Assembly: GCA_026389415.1 (NCBI GenBank)
Contig: JAPLHX010000270.1
Coordinates: forward strand, 1 to 20,186
DNA: 20,186 bases
From: Coprothermobacterota bacterium
GTDB taxonomy: Bacteria; Caldisericota; JANLFM01
Reading direction: 5' to 3'
Shown here: positions 7,223 through 15,336 of the stretch, in pieces
Position numbering within the stretch: position 1 is the first letter of the stretch
How the letters are laid out: every line of letters starts with the position of its first letter
Notes under the pieces: generated by a model
Databases searched by the model: none
Told to the model about the DNA's origin: nothing
The model's input: the letters and a program-made list of their open reading frames with translations, nothing else
Made by a program: the position numbers and the translations under genes

Positions 7223-7881
7223 ACCGGGCACTGATTTTCCTTGGGGGTGAGGCGGTTCCGAGAAACCGTTTCCAATCGTTGCTCTCCGGTTCCTTGCTGA
7301 TTGCAGCCGATTCCGGTGCTGCTTGGCTCGTAGAAACCAATCTTCGTCCGCAAGTGCTGCTGGGCGACTTCGACTCGTTGGATCCTGCGTTGCGAACCGA
7401 ACTAGAGCTGCAAGTAGATATGTATTTGCCATTTCCTGCCGATAAAGATCAGACGGACGGGGAACTAGCAGTGGATTTTGCGCTGAGCCGGAATCTCCAG
7501 GAAATTGTGTTGATCGGAGGGCTGGGAGGGCGCGTAGACCATACCATCGGAAACGCCATGCTCCTGTTCAAGATCGCTCGCAAGAAACGCTGCGGCTGGA
7601 TGCTCGATGCAACTAGCAGAATTTTCCCGGTTTCAAGGAGATTGCAGTTGGATGGGATTCCCGGCCAAATGTTTTCTCTCCTGGCACTGTCACCGGTAAA
7701 GGGCCTAACCATCAAGGGCGCGACCTATCCTATGCAAGGAGGTTCCTTGATCTTGGGCCAGACCCTTGGACTCTCCAACCGGTTCCTACATTCCACCGTC
7801 CTAGTGGAAAAAGAAAAAGGATTGCTGTTGGCAATCCTTTTGGACAACAAAGAGGAAGCGGGGTTTACGCGACCCGGGTAA
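7207..7881 (+). CDS. thiN: Thiamine pyrophosphokinase
   Basis: ThiN transfers pyrophosphate from ATP to thiamine to make TPP (thiamine diphosphate) in one step. The 224-aa protein shows ADSGAAWL (35-42), the metal-binding LLGDFDSL (51-58), FPADKDQTDGELA (76-88) and GGLGGRVDHTIGN, all hallmarks of the family. The ATG at 7207 lies inside thiT, giving a 16-base overlap with no clear ribosome binding site, so translation is probably coupled. The open frame begins earlier (7015) but that part is a thiT shadow. Transport (ThiT) and phosphorylation (ThiN) under one TPP switch form a salvage route; no thiamine synthesis genes are visible. The 3' end overlaps rpmB tail to tail. Confidence 0.93.
   Translation: MDQRVNRALIFLGGEAVPRNRFQSLLSGSLLIAADSGAAWLVETNLRPQVLLGDFDSLDPALRTELELQVDMYLPFPADKDQTDGELAVDFALSRNLQEIVLIGGLGGRVDHTIGNAMLLFKIARKKRCGWMLDATSRIFPVSRRLQLDGIPGQMFSLLALSPVKGLTIKGATYPMQGGSLILGQTLGLSNRFLHSTVLVEKEKGLLLAILLDNKEEAGFTRPG
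7807..7841 (-). terminator. Intrinsic terminator of rpmB, embedded antisense in thiN
   Basis: A perfect 11-bp stem (7815-7825 with 7831-7841) closes a 5-base loop. Read on the minus strand, the second arm GCAATCCTTTT runs into TCTTTTTCC, a good U tract. It begins 23 bases after the rpmB stop. On the plus strand no T tract follows, so it should not end thiN transcription. The same bases code for thiN residues. Confidence 0.8.
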
Positions 7882-8053
7882 CCTTACCGGCTTTCATGCA
7901 TTTGGTGCAGACGCGAATCGTTTGTACTTTGTTGTTGATGTTCGTTTTCACTTTTTGCAGATTCGGATTCCACACCCGTTTGGTTCTTACGTGAGAGTGG
8001 CTCACATTGCATCCAGCTGCTGGTCCTTTTCCGCAGATCTCACACTTTGCCAC
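7865..8053 (-). CDS. rpmB: 50S ribosomal protein L28
   Basis: The 62-aa ribosomal protein begins AKCEICGKGP and has paired cysteines C4-C7 and C49-C52, the zinc-binding (C+) form of L28. I chose the GTG at 8053 because TAAGGAG lies 9 bases upstream and the family starts at this point. An in-frame ATG eight codons earlier overlaps that ribosome binding site and is unlikely. The gene is convergent with thiN, overlapping by 17 bases, and divergent from asp23, the arrangement also found in Bacillus. Confidence 0.95.
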   Translation of the reverse strand: MAKCEICGKGPAAGCNVSHSHVRTKRVWNPNLQKVKTNINNKVQTIRVCTKCMKAGKVTRVA

Positions 8054-8088
8054 AGTAGTTTGCTCCTTACCCATAAGATACGCCGGCA

Positions 8089-8118
8089 AGAATAGCATAG
8101 GCAGAACCCAACATGCAA
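8089..8118 (-). promoter_or_regulatory. Promoter of rpmB (minus strand)
   Basis: On the minus strand TTGCAT (8113-8118) is separated by 18 bases from TATTCT (8089-8094). A TG one base upstream of the -10 makes an extended -10. The predicted start near 8082 gives a leader of about 29 nt carrying the TAAGGAG site. Confidence 0.6.
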
Positions 8119-8161
8119 ACCAATTCTTTCCCCATTCTCTTCGTGCAGGCTTTGCGTGGCT

Positions 8162-8190
8162 TTGGCCGTTCCCGGTCTCTATGCTACAAT
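8162..8190 (+). promoter_or_regulatory. Extended -10 promoter of asp23-fakA-recG operon; predicts a nearly leaderless mRNA
   Basis: TTGGCC at 8162-8167, a 17-base spacer and TACAAT at 8185-8190 preceded by TG plus one base (TGCTACAAT) form a convincing extended -10 promoter. The asp23 ATG at 8201 is only 10 bases after the -10, so transcription should begin about 4 nt before the start codon. No ribosome binding site precedes that ATG. Confidence 0.65.
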
Positions 8191-8200
8191 CCATGGCGAC

Positions 8201-8548
8201 ATGGAGACAACGATTGGAAAGGTGTACCTGACTCGAGAAGCACTGGCAAAGATTACCGGTTATGCCACCACGGAATGCTATGGCGTAGTCGGTCAAACCA
8301 AACGAACCCCCAACGACTTGCTGTATTTCCTGCTGCGACGAGAAAATGTGACCCAAGGTGTGGAAGTGAAGTTTCTACCACAAGGAGTACACCTCGTAAT
8401 CCACGTGATCCTGGAATTGGGTGTGCGTTTATCCGAGGTAGTGCGGAACATCCGCGAACAGGTGACATTTCGTCTGGATTCCATGACCCACGTGGAAAAC
8501 ATCGATATCGATATCGTAGTGACCAACGTGAGATCGCATGAAGGATGA
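8201..8548 (+). CDS. Asp23/Gls24 family (DUF322) envelope stress response protein
   Basis: This 115-aa protein belongs to the Asp23/Gls24 family (YloU in Bacillus). The N-terminal GKVYLTREALAKITGYATTECYGVVG is typical. The rest is the family's alternating beta and helix pattern (VKFLPQGVHLVIHVI; RLSEVVRNIREQVTF), ending in DIDIVVTNV. Relatives are cytoplasmic proteins linked to cell-envelope homeostasis and regularly precede fakA. I chose ATG 8201 because family alignment begins there; an earlier GTG (8156) would put the promoter inside the gene. The gene overlaps fakA by 11 bases. Confidence 0.88.
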   Translation: METTIGKVYLTREALAKITGYATTECYGVVGQTKRTPNDLLYFLLRRENVTQGVEVKFLPQGVHLVIHVILELGVRLSEVVRNIREQVTFRLDSMTHVENIDIDIVVTNVRSHEG

Positions 8549-10172
8549 AGGCCGAGAACCACTCGTTGGTCAAACCAACCTGAGGTTTTCCGACCTCCAT
8601 CGTCTCTTGGAGGCGGGTGCTGCTCACCTAGAAGCCAACAAGGAGATCGTCAACTCCCTCAACGTTTTCCCCGTGCCCGATGGGGACACCGGCACAAATA
8701 TGGTGCTTACCCTAAAATCCACGCTCGACGAGTTGAGCCGGATCCAGCAAGGCAGCATGAAACAGTTTACCGAAGCCGTAACGCGCGGATCCCTGCTGGG
8801 TGCCAGAGGGAATTCCGGTGTGATTCTATCCCAATTGTTCCGGGGAATGTGCCGCTCTTTAGATAGCAAGGAAGAGGTCAGCTTGAATGACTTGGCGCAA
8901 GCTTCGGCGGAAGCCATTCGAACGGCATACCAGGCGGTAATGAAACCGGTGGAAGGGACCATTCTCACCGTGGCTCGAGAAGCCAGCATCGCCGCGTTGC
9001 GGGGTGAGAATCACGTGGATCTGATTGTATTTTTAGCTAGCATCCTGCAAGCGGCACGCCGTTCCTTGGCCGATACACCAAATCTGCTGCCAATCCTAAG
9101 GGAAGCGGGCGTTGTCGATGCCGGCGGTCAGGGCTTGGTATTCCTGTTAGATGGGATGCTCCGCCATCTTCGCGGGGAGACGACGGATCAGACTTCGGCG
9201 CCTACGGAAGCGAATCTGGAGGCAGAAGAGATCTTTAAGGAAGAGATGACGTACCGCTACGATATCCAATTTCTGATCCGGGGCACCCACTTGAGCCGGA
9301 GCAGTGCGGAGAAATCCTTGCAAGAGATGGGTGATTCCCTTTTAGTGATCGGTGACGAAACCTTGCTAAGAGTCCATTTCCACAGCAACATTCCCTACAA
9401 AGTATTGGAAGTGGCTGCGGAGATTGGCTCTTTGGATCAAGTGATGATTGAAGACATGCACCAGCAGTATGAGGAATTTGTGCGCAGAAGCAAACCAGCA
9501 GATGCTGACTGCATCGGTCTTGTTGCAGTGAGTGCCGGCCAAGGTTTTGAAGAGATATTTAGCAGCTTGGGAGCGGATCAAGTGGTCATGGGGGGGCAAT
9601 CGATGAATCCCTCCACCCGGGAGATCCTTGACGCCATCGATCGCATGTCTTGTACGTCAGTGATCATTTTACCCAATAATCCTAATGTGATCAGCACTGC
9701 CCTTCAAGCCCAAAGCATTGCTCAGAAGAAAATCTCTGTGCTTGCCACCCATAATCTTCCGCAAGGAGTGTCCGCTGCTCTGGCATTTGATCGCAATCAA
9801 CCGATCGAAAACAATCTGGCGGCCATGGAACGAGCGATGCAAAAAGTGCACGCGGGCGAGATTACCTATTCCGTGCGGGATGGCTCGCTCAATGGATTCG
9901 ACTTTCATCAGGGTACGATTCTAGGCATGATCGATGATCAGATTGCAGAAGTGGGAAAAGATCCGACCGAGGTATGTCTAGCAATGGTCCGTAAAATGTT
10001 GGACGCCGCTCCTTCCGAGGCAGTTGTTTGCATTTACCGAGGTGAAGAAATGGCCGAGGATGACGCGGAGGAGATCCTGCAGGAATTGATGGGAAAATAC
10101 CCGCTGGCTTCGTTCGAGCAGCATTATGGCGGACAACCCTTCTATTATTATATCGTCTCCTTGGAAGAGTGA
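8538..10172 (+). CDS. fakA: Fatty acid kinase catalytic subunit FakA (DAK2 domain, YloV)
   Basis: FakA phosphorylates fatty acids bound to FakB, feeding exogenous acyl chains into phospholipid synthesis. The 544-aa protein has the N-terminal DAK2/DhaL kinase domain with NVFPVPDGDTGTNM (42-55; metal-binding D48, D50) and GARGNSGVILSQ (88-99). A middle domain and a C-terminal DegV-like domain (from about 325) follow. In the middle domain the FHSN histidines H280 and H282 are kept, but the usual cysteine of the YCTEF motif is Asp242 (YRYDIQF). If I recall correctly, this cysteine and the two histidines bind zinc in the Staphylococcus enzyme. No fakB is in the window. The ATG overlaps asp23; the end overlaps recG by GTGA. 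Confidence 0.9.
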   Translation: MKDEGREPLVGQTNLRFSDLHRLLEAGAAHLEANKEIVNSLNVFPVPDGDTGTNMVLTLKSTLDELSRIQQGSMKQFTEAVTRGSLLGARGNSGVILSQLFRGMCRSLDSKEEVSLNDLAQASAEAIRTAYQAVMKPVEGTILTVAREASIAALRGENHVDLIVFLASILQAARRSLADTPNLLPILREAGVVDAGGQGLVFLLDGMLRHLRGETTDQTSAPTEANLEAEEIFKEEMTYRYDIQFLIRGTHLSRSSAEKSLQEMGDSLLVIGDETLLRVHFHSNIPYKVLEVAAEIGSLDQVMIEDMHQQYEEFVRRSKPADADCIGLVAVSAGQGFEEIFSSLGADQVVMGGQSMNPSTREILDAIDRMSCTSVIILPNNPNVISTALQAQSIAQKKISVLATHNLPQGVSAALAFDRNQPIENNLAAMERAMQKVHAGEITYSVRDGSLNGFDFHQGTILGMIDDQIAEVGKDPTEVCLAMVRKMLDAAPSEAVVCIYRGEEMAEDDAEEILQELMGKYPLASFEQHYGGQPFYYYIVSLEE

Positions 10173-12268
10173 GCGCAACTCTAAACTGGCCAGAGCTGAA
10201 CGCCCCGGTTCGGTATTTGAAAGGGATCGGCCCGGCAAGGGCTGAGGTCTTGGGGCGGGTAGGAGTTGTCTCGATTTTGGATTTGCTGTACTACTTCCCC
10301 CGAACCTACCAGGACCGCACGCAGTTTCGGCTCATTTCCACTCTGCGTGACGGGGAAATGGCAACCATCCTTGGCTCGATTCGACGAATTTCCGAAACCA
10401 GACCGCGCCGGGGCCTGCACCTTCTGAAAGTCCTGATCTCAGACGGCAAGGGACAAATCGAAGCCGTCTGGTTCAATCAACCCTATTTGAAAAAGCAGTT
10501 CACACCGGGAGCTGACTTGATACTCTCGGGTCGAGTTTCCCGCCGTTTCGGGCCGATTCAACTCACCGCACCAGATTGGGAGTTGGTTGATGAGGACAAC
10601 GATTCGCTCCACAGTGGACGGATCGTCCCCATTTATCCGCTGACTACAGGACTCACTCAGAGAGCCCTTCGTCGAAAGATGAAGGAAATCGTTGACCAAA
10701 TCGCCCCGCAGGTTCCAGAGTTCTTACCAACCTACCTGGTTGTCACCCAAGGGTTGCTGCCCCTACCGATCGCTTTGCGGCAGATCCACTTTCCAGATTT
10801 GCAGGACGGGCTCGAGAAAGCACGGAAGCGGTTTCTATTTGAAGAGCTGTTTCTGCTGCAATTGGGATTCGCTAGGCGGTGGAAGGAACGAAAATCCCAA
10901 AAGGGGATTTCCTTCCGGACGGAGGGCGACCTTGTGCAACGATTCTTGTCTGAATTGCCGTTTATCCTTACGGATGGACAGCAGCAAAGCTTGCAGGAAA
11001 TCGAACAAGACATGCACTCTTCCCGCCCGATGAATCGTCTATTGCAAGGGGAAGTGGGCTCTGGAAAAACCGTATTGGCCGCATATGCCATGCTGGTCGC
11101 AGTCCAAAACGGATATCAAGCCGCTTTGATGGCTCCTACAGAAATCCTTGCCGGACAACACTACCTGGTCTTGCAACAGCTATTTCGTAACCTGCCGATT
11201 CAATTGGCCCTCCTGACTGCCGGCCGGAAAGGTGCGCAGCGGGTTCGCTTGCGGCAGGATCTGGAAGACGGGTCCATTCAAATACTGATCGGCACTCATG
11301 CGCTGCTGGAAGAAGGTGTAAACTTCCGACGACTTGGATTGGTCGTCATCGATGAGCAACACAAGTTTGGTGTAATGCAGCGAAAAATCCTGAAAGAAAA
11401 AGCGGAAAACCCGGATGTCCTGGTGCTAACTGCCACTCCGATCCCTCGCTCACTGGCGCTTACGCTCTACGGTGATTTTGACCTTTCGACCATCCGGGGT
11501 CTTCCTGCCAACCGTCAGCCCATCACCACATATCTTGTATCGAGTGAACGCAAAACAGAAGTGTATCAATTTATCCGGCGAGAAGTACAAACCGGACGGC
11601 AAGTCTACATCGTCTGCCCGCGCATCGAAAGCAAAGAAGGGGAAGACGAAAAGGGAGAGGCTGCAGCTGCGACGAAACTAAAGGAAGAGCTTCAACAGGA
11701 CGTGTTCCCGGAATTCCACTTAGGGCTTTTGCATGGTCGGATGACAACGACGGACAAAGACCAGGTGATGGCTGATTTCAAGGACAATCAAATCCAGATT
11801 CTAGTTTCGACTACCGTGATCGAGGTGGGAATCGATGTAGCCAACGCCACCCTGATCGCCATTCTAGATGCAGACCGCTTTGGTCTGGCTCAATTGCATC
11901 AATTGCGCGGACGAGTGGGTCGGGGTTGCTACAAGTCCTACTGCGTGTTGATGGCAAACCCGAAATCGGAAGAGGCGATGCAGCGTTTGGACGTAATGGT
12001 CCGCTCCAACGATGGATTCGTTATTTCGAGTGAAGACTTAAAGATCAGGGGTCCCGGAGAATTTTTCGGCACCCTCCAGCATGGTGCGTTCCAGTTACGA
12101 TTCGCCGATTTGTTTGATCCCACAACATACGCTGTATTGGACCAATGCCGTCAGATCGCCTTTGATCTGGCGCAACGATCTCCGTCGGAGTGGCGACAAT
12201 TCCCCTTGTTGGAGAAGATGCTCCAGCGCAGATTCCCCTTCGGTGCACAGAGGGTGGAAGTGAGCTGA
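10169..12268 (+). CDS. recG: ATP-dependent DNA helicase RecG
   Basis: RecG remodels stalled replication forks and Holliday junctions. The 699-aa protein has the N-terminal wedge/OB region (RYLKGIGPARAEVL near 16-29; YYFPRTYQDR). Intact helicase motifs follow: GEVGSGKT near 293-300, DEQHKFGVMQR near 394, TATPIPRSLALTLYGD, and QLRGRVGRG. The start is GTG, overlapping the fakA stop by four bases. All ATPase residues are present, in contrast to the degenerate PriA in the same window. In Bacteria RecG and PriA act on overlapping fork substrates. Confidence 0.97.
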   Translation: MSATLNWPELNAPVRYLKGIGPARAEVLGRVGVVSILDLLYYFPRTYQDRTQFRLISTLRDGEMATILGSIRRISETRPRRGLHLLKVLISDGKGQIEAVWFNQPYLKKQFTPGADLILSGRVSRRFGPIQLTAPDWELVDEDNDSLHSGRIVPIYPLTTGLTQRALRRKMKEIVDQIAPQVPEFLPTYLVVTQGLLPLPIALRQIHFPDLQDGLEKARKRFLFEELFLLQLGFARRWKERKSQKGISFRTEGDLVQRFLSELPFILTDGQQQSLQEIEQDMHSSRPMNRLLQGEVGSGKTVLAAYAMLVAVQNGYQAALMAPTEILAGQHYLVLQQLFRNLPIQLALLTAGRKGAQRVRLRQDLEDGSIQILIGTHALLEEGVNFRRLGLVVIDEQHKFGVMQRKILKEKAENPDVLVLTATPIPRSLALTLYGDFDLSTIRGLPANRQPITTYLVSSERKTEVYQFIRREVQTGRQVYIVCPRIESKEGEDEKGEAAAATKLKEELQQDVFPEFHLGLLHGRMTTTDKDQVMADFKDNQIQILVSTTVIEVGIDVANATLIAILDADRFGLAQLHQLRGRVGRGCYKSYCVLMANPKSEEAMQRLDVMVRSNDGFVISSEDLKIRGPGEFFGTLQHGAFQLRFADLFDPTTYAVLDQCRQIAFDLAQRSPSEWRQFPLLEKMLQRRFPFGAQRVEVS

Positions 12269-12269
12269 G

Positions 12270-12821
12270 ATGACCCCGGATCTGGCGGAAGGAAAACGAG
12301 GTCGGTCCTTGCGAAACCGCCAGGAAACTAAGCTGCGCCCTACAGCAGATAAAGTCATAGGAGCACTGTTCAATATCTTGCGCTCTCGCTTGGAAAACGC
12401 GCGATTTCTAGACTTATTTGCGGGGACTGGAGCTGTGGGTTTGGAAGCTTTGCGGTACGGAGCTTGCTCGACAGTGCTGGTGGAAAAATCGCATAGAGCC
12501 ATTGGCTGGATCAAAAAGAAACTGAGCCAGAGCTCGGCAAGCAAAGCGACTTTATTGCCAATGGATGTATTTCGAGCAATACCCCAACTCGCAGCAAAAG
12601 GCTGCCAATTTGATGTAATTTTCCTGGACCCTCCCTACGACCAGGGACTGGTCGGCCGCACACTGGTGATGTTGGCGAGAACTGCTTTGCTTCCATCCGG
12701 TGCTATAATCGTGGTGGAGCATTCCATGCGGGAGGAATCCTCCGCCGAAGGGTTCAAACTGATACGAACCTATCGGTACGGGGATACGCGTTTATCCCTG
12801 ATGGAAAGGAGCATGCATTGA
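12270..12821 (+). CDS. rsmD: 16S rRNA (guanine966-N2)-methyltransferase RsmD
   Basis: The 183-aa SAM-dependent enzyme methylates N2 of G966 in 16S rRNA. LRPTADKVIGALFNIL near residues 22-37 and the SAM-binding LDLFAGTGAVGLEALR (47-62) match the family, as does the catalytic DPPY at 120-123. The N-terminus is slightly rearranged relative to the usual RIIGG start, but the length is normal. The ATG follows the recG stop by one base. The 3' end overlaps coaD as TTGA; rsmD-coaD adjacency is very common in bacteria. Confidence 0.95.
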   Translation: MTPDLAEGKRGRSLRNRQETKLRPTADKVIGALFNILRSRLENARFLDLFAGTGAVGLEALRYGACSTVLVEKSHRAIGWIKKKLSQSSASKATLLPMDVFRAIPQLAAKGCQFDVIFLDPPYDQGLVGRTLVMLARTALLPSGAIIVVEHSMREESSAEGFKLIRTYRYGDTRLSLMERSMH

Positions 12822-13306
12822 CTCGAGCGGTGATGCCGGGCAGCTTTGACCCGGTGACGTATGGCCATTTGGATGTCATTGAGCGAGCCAGTGATCTATT
12901 TGAGGATTTAATTATTGCAGTGGTGGAAAACCCTGCGAAATGCTGCCTTTTTAGTTTGCAGGAACGGGTGGGATTCCTCGTCGGCACGGTGAACCATCTT
13001 GCCAATGTGCGAGTTGACACCTTCTCAGGCTTACTCGTAGCATATATGCAAAGTGCGAGAGTGAGAGTGATCGTTCGAGGACTACGGGTTGCTACTGATT
13101 TTGAATACGAATTGCAAATGGCTCTGATGAATCACGAGTTGTTCGCGGAAGTGGAAACGGTTTTTTTACCTTCCAGCCATCGCTATTCGTTTTTAAGTTC
13201 GAGCTTGGTCAAGGAAGTAGCATTGCACGGCGGATCGGTAACTGCATTTGTGCCTGGGCAAGTCGAGGAAGTTTTGAAGAGAAAAATCAGTGCGGAAAGG
13301 GGTTGA
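12818..13306 (+). CDS. coaD: Phosphopantetheine adenylyltransferase
   Basis: CoaD catalyses the penultimate step of coenzyme A synthesis, adenylylating 4'-phosphopantetheine. The 162-aa protein starts TRAVMPGSFDPVTYGHLDV. The nucleotidyl-transferase TxGH motif is TYGH at 14-17, and the second signature LSSSLVKE lies near residue 127. The start is TTG at 12818, fixed by the family N-terminus and by the TTGA overlap with rsmD. Its stop overlaps the next gene in the same TTGA fashion. Confidence 0.96.
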   Translation: MTRAVMPGSFDPVTYGHLDVIERASDLFEDLIIAVVENPAKCCLFSLQERVGFLVGTVNHLANVRVDTFSGLLVAYMQSARVRVIVRGLRVATDFEYELQMALMNHELFAEVETVFLPSSHRYSFLSSSLVKEVALHGGSVTAFVPGQVEEVLKRKISAERG

Positions 13307-13806
13307 AGAAAATCGGCGTCTTAGAGTTGCTCGATGGAATCGAAACCCTGATCGATCAGGGCAAAAAGATTCCCTTCACGCATAATGTCAATATCAACAT
13401 GGACCGAATGCTGGAACTGTTGGACCAGATCCGGGAAAACTTCCCCGAGGAATTGTCTCAGGCCAAATGGGTCTTGCAGGAGCGCAAGAAACTGTTGGAG
13501 GAAGCGCAACAGGAATCTGATCGTTTAGTCCAGCAGGCCCGCGGGCAGGCACAGGGAATGGTTTCTGATGCGGAAATCCTCAAGCAGGCGGAATCTCGTG
13601 CTCGAGAGGTGTTAGAGAGGCGAGGAGAGGAAGCCAGGGCGCTGAAACGCGACGCAGAAGCGTACGCGGAATCGATCCTAAGCAAATTGGAAGCTGTGCT
13701 CGAGAAGGCATCTACCACCGTAAAGGCTGGTAAGAGCCAACTTCGCTCGTCCATCGCGCAAAGCACACCCGGCCCAGGACCTGCCGGCAAAACCGGACCC
13801 AGCTAG
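13303..13806 (+). CDS. SepIVA-like coiled-coil protein (DivIVA/ATP synthase b-like)
   Basis: This 167-aa protein has a short conserved-looking head (about 1-45: VLELLDGIETLI, IPFTHNVNINMDRMLELLDQI). A long charged coiled coil follows, rich in Glu, Arg, Gln and Ala (about 50-145), then a low-complexity Gly/Pro tail. The head-plus-coil design and the place directly after coaD recall the actinobacterial SepIVA family (Rv2927c type), which helps organise envelope synthesis during division. That is a resemblance from memory, not a database result. Automatic tools may call it ATP synthase subunit b, but no membrane helix is present. The TTG start overlaps coaD; a terminator follows. Confidence 0.75.
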   Translation: MKKIGVLELLDGIETLIDQGKKIPFTHNVNINMDRMLELLDQIRENFPEELSQAKWVLQERKKLLEEAQQESDRLVQQARGQAQGMVSDAEILKQAESRAREVLERRGEEARALKRDAEAYAESILSKLEAVLEKASTTVKAGKSQLRSSIAQSTPGPGPAGKTGPS

Positions 13807-13835
13807 CTCTCGATCGAAACGATCTCTTCCAATAG

Positions 13836-13871
13836 AAACCCCCGCTGGTGCCGTGTGAAGAGGGGGTTTTT
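13836..13871 (+). terminator. Intrinsic terminator after the asp23-to-SepIVA-like operon
   Basis: AAACCCCC (13836-13843) pairs with GGGGGTTT (13862-13869) across an 18-base loop and is followed by Ts to 13871. The GC-rich arms and T run fit an intrinsic terminator for the plus-strand operon. On the minus strand the tail is TTTCTATT, so it may also weakly stop hisS transcripts. The rest of the 264-base gap between 13807 and 14070 holds no gene I can support. Confidence 0.8.
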
Positions 13872-14070
13872 GAACCTGTTCTCAGCAGGTGGGTTGGCTG
13901 ACTGAAACGGGGGAGAGAATTCCCGCCTATCTCAGATCGCGATCCCAATTCGTTTGGTGTTGGCTCAAACCTTGGATCTCCTCATCACGAACACCGCAGG
14001 GTTTCACCTAATCGTAAGTCAAGCTCGATTCAATGACAAGGGAACGCGCTACTTACCCCAGGCTATTCTG

Positions 14071-15336
14071 CTACACCGCCAATACGCTGGAAATGCTTTG
14101 GAGAACCTCTGATTTGGAAATGGTCCGCTGTTCACCCGATTCCATATTTCGGAGCAGAAGCGACCCTTCTTTCAACTCTTGCTCACCCAACAGAAGCGCG
14201 AAGCGGGCATGTTTGCGATTGGCCACCTTTAACTGGGCGGAAAGCCCTCGTCGATCATAAGACAGTTCCGTTCGTATTCCCGCTTCCCTTAATCGCATCG
14301 CCAGCAGCATTGCTTGGGAATAAGCCTCCTCGCCCAGGGGAACCAGATAGACGTCCAAACGCAGTGGTTCGGGTGCTTGGTTCTCTTGCAGAATGAGCAT
14401 CGCCCGCTCCATCCCGCCAGCGAATCCCACCCCGGGAGTTGGCGGACCACCCAAAATTTCGATCAGATCATCATAGCGGCCTCCTCCGCAAAGGGCGTTT
14501 TGGGCACCCAACTCCGGGGAAACGATTTCGAATACGGTCCGCGTGTAGTAATCCAAACCACGAACCAGGCGAGGAGAGAGTCGAAACGAGAAACCAAGTG
14601 CGGAGAGACATTTCTGCATACGGATAAAGTGAGTCTGGCATTGCAGGCAAAGAAAATCCACCGGATGAGGAGCCTGATCCAACATTTGTTGGCAGGTTTC
14701 CTTCTTGCAATCCAACATCCGGATCGGATTTTGCTGATAACGGCGTTGACAATCTGTGCATAATTCCATCAAATGGGGCGCCAGTTCTTTCTTTAGTGCT
14801 GCCAGGAAGACCGGTCGACACTCCCGGCAACCGATGGAGTTCAGATCGACTTCAAATTGCCGAATACCGAGGGCACGAAAAATGGAAATTGCAATGGCAA
14901 TGATCTCTGCATCCATCTCCGGTTGGGGATCACCAAACACCTCGAAACCAAACTGGTGGTGCTGCCGGTAGCGACCCGCTTGAGGTCGTTCGTAACGGAA
15001 CATGGGACCAATATAAAATAGTTTTTGAGGCAACCCACGAAGATTGGCCAAATTCTGCTGCAGGAATGCGCGAGCTACGCAGGCAGTGCCTTCAGGCCGG
15101 AGTGTTAAGCTGCGGCCTCCCCGATCAATCAAGGTATACATCTCCTTGGATACGATATCCGTGTCTTGCCCTACGCCTCGCGCAAACAATTCTGAGTGCT
15201 CAAAGATGGGAGTGCGAATTTCGCCATAAACGAACCGCTCGCCGTTGTGGCGAATCGTTTCTTCCAATTGGGTCCAAAGGTTAGAGTCCGGAGGCAAGAT
15301 GTCTTGTGTGCCCCGGGGGGCTGAAATACGCTCCAT
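14071..15336 (-). CDS. hisS: Histidyl-tRNA synthetase
   Basis: This class II synthetase charges tRNA-His. The 421-aa protein begins ERISAPRGTQDILPPD. It carries LTLRPEGTACVARAF, the motif 2 region MFRYERPQAGRYRQHHQFG, the histidine-binding RGLDYYTRTVFEI, and GVGFAGGMERAML (motif 3). The C-terminal anticodon-binding domain is complete. Paired cysteines in the insertion domain (CTDC, DCKKETC, CLQC) resemble other bacterial HisRS. I chose ATG 15336, overlapping the asnS stop by one base (TGATG). The open frame runs back to 15969 but only as a shadow of asnS. Confidence 0.97.
   Translation of the reverse strand: MERISAPRGTQDILPPDSNLWTQLEETIRHNGERFVYGEIRTPIFEHSELFARGVGQDTDIVSKEMYTLIDRGGRSLTLRPEGTACVARAFLQQNLANLRGLPQKLFYIGPMFRYERPQAGRYRQHHQFGFEVFGDPQPEMDAEIIAIAISIFRALGIRQFEVDLNSIGCRECRPVFLAALKKELAPHLMELCTDCQRRYQQNPIRMLDCKKETCQQMLDQAPHPVDFLCLQCQTHFIRMQKCLSALGFSFRLSPRLVRGLDYYTRTVFEIVSPELGAQNALCGGGRYDDLIEILGGPPTPGVGFAGGMERAMLILQENQAPEPLRLDVYLVPLGEEAYSQAMLLAMRLREAGIRTELSYDRRGLSAQLKVANRKHARFALLLGEQELKEGSLLLRNMESGEQRTISKSEVLQSISSVLAV

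Noticed and set aside
7815..7841. Hairpin as a terminator for thiT-thiN
   Set aside because: It precedes the thiN stop and has no plus-strand T tract; it fits the minus strand only.
8156..8200. Earlier GTG start of asp23
   Set aside because: No ribosome binding site, extra residues do not fit the family, and it would place the strong promoter inside the gene.
13874..13890. Small hairpin ACCTG/CAGGT after the plus-strand terminator
   Set aside because: Only five base pairs, no T tract on either strand, no conserved context.
13872..14070. Possible small gene or RNA between the SepIVA-like gene and hisS
   Set aside because: No open frame with a ribosome binding site, no tRNA-like fold and no promoter that I could support.
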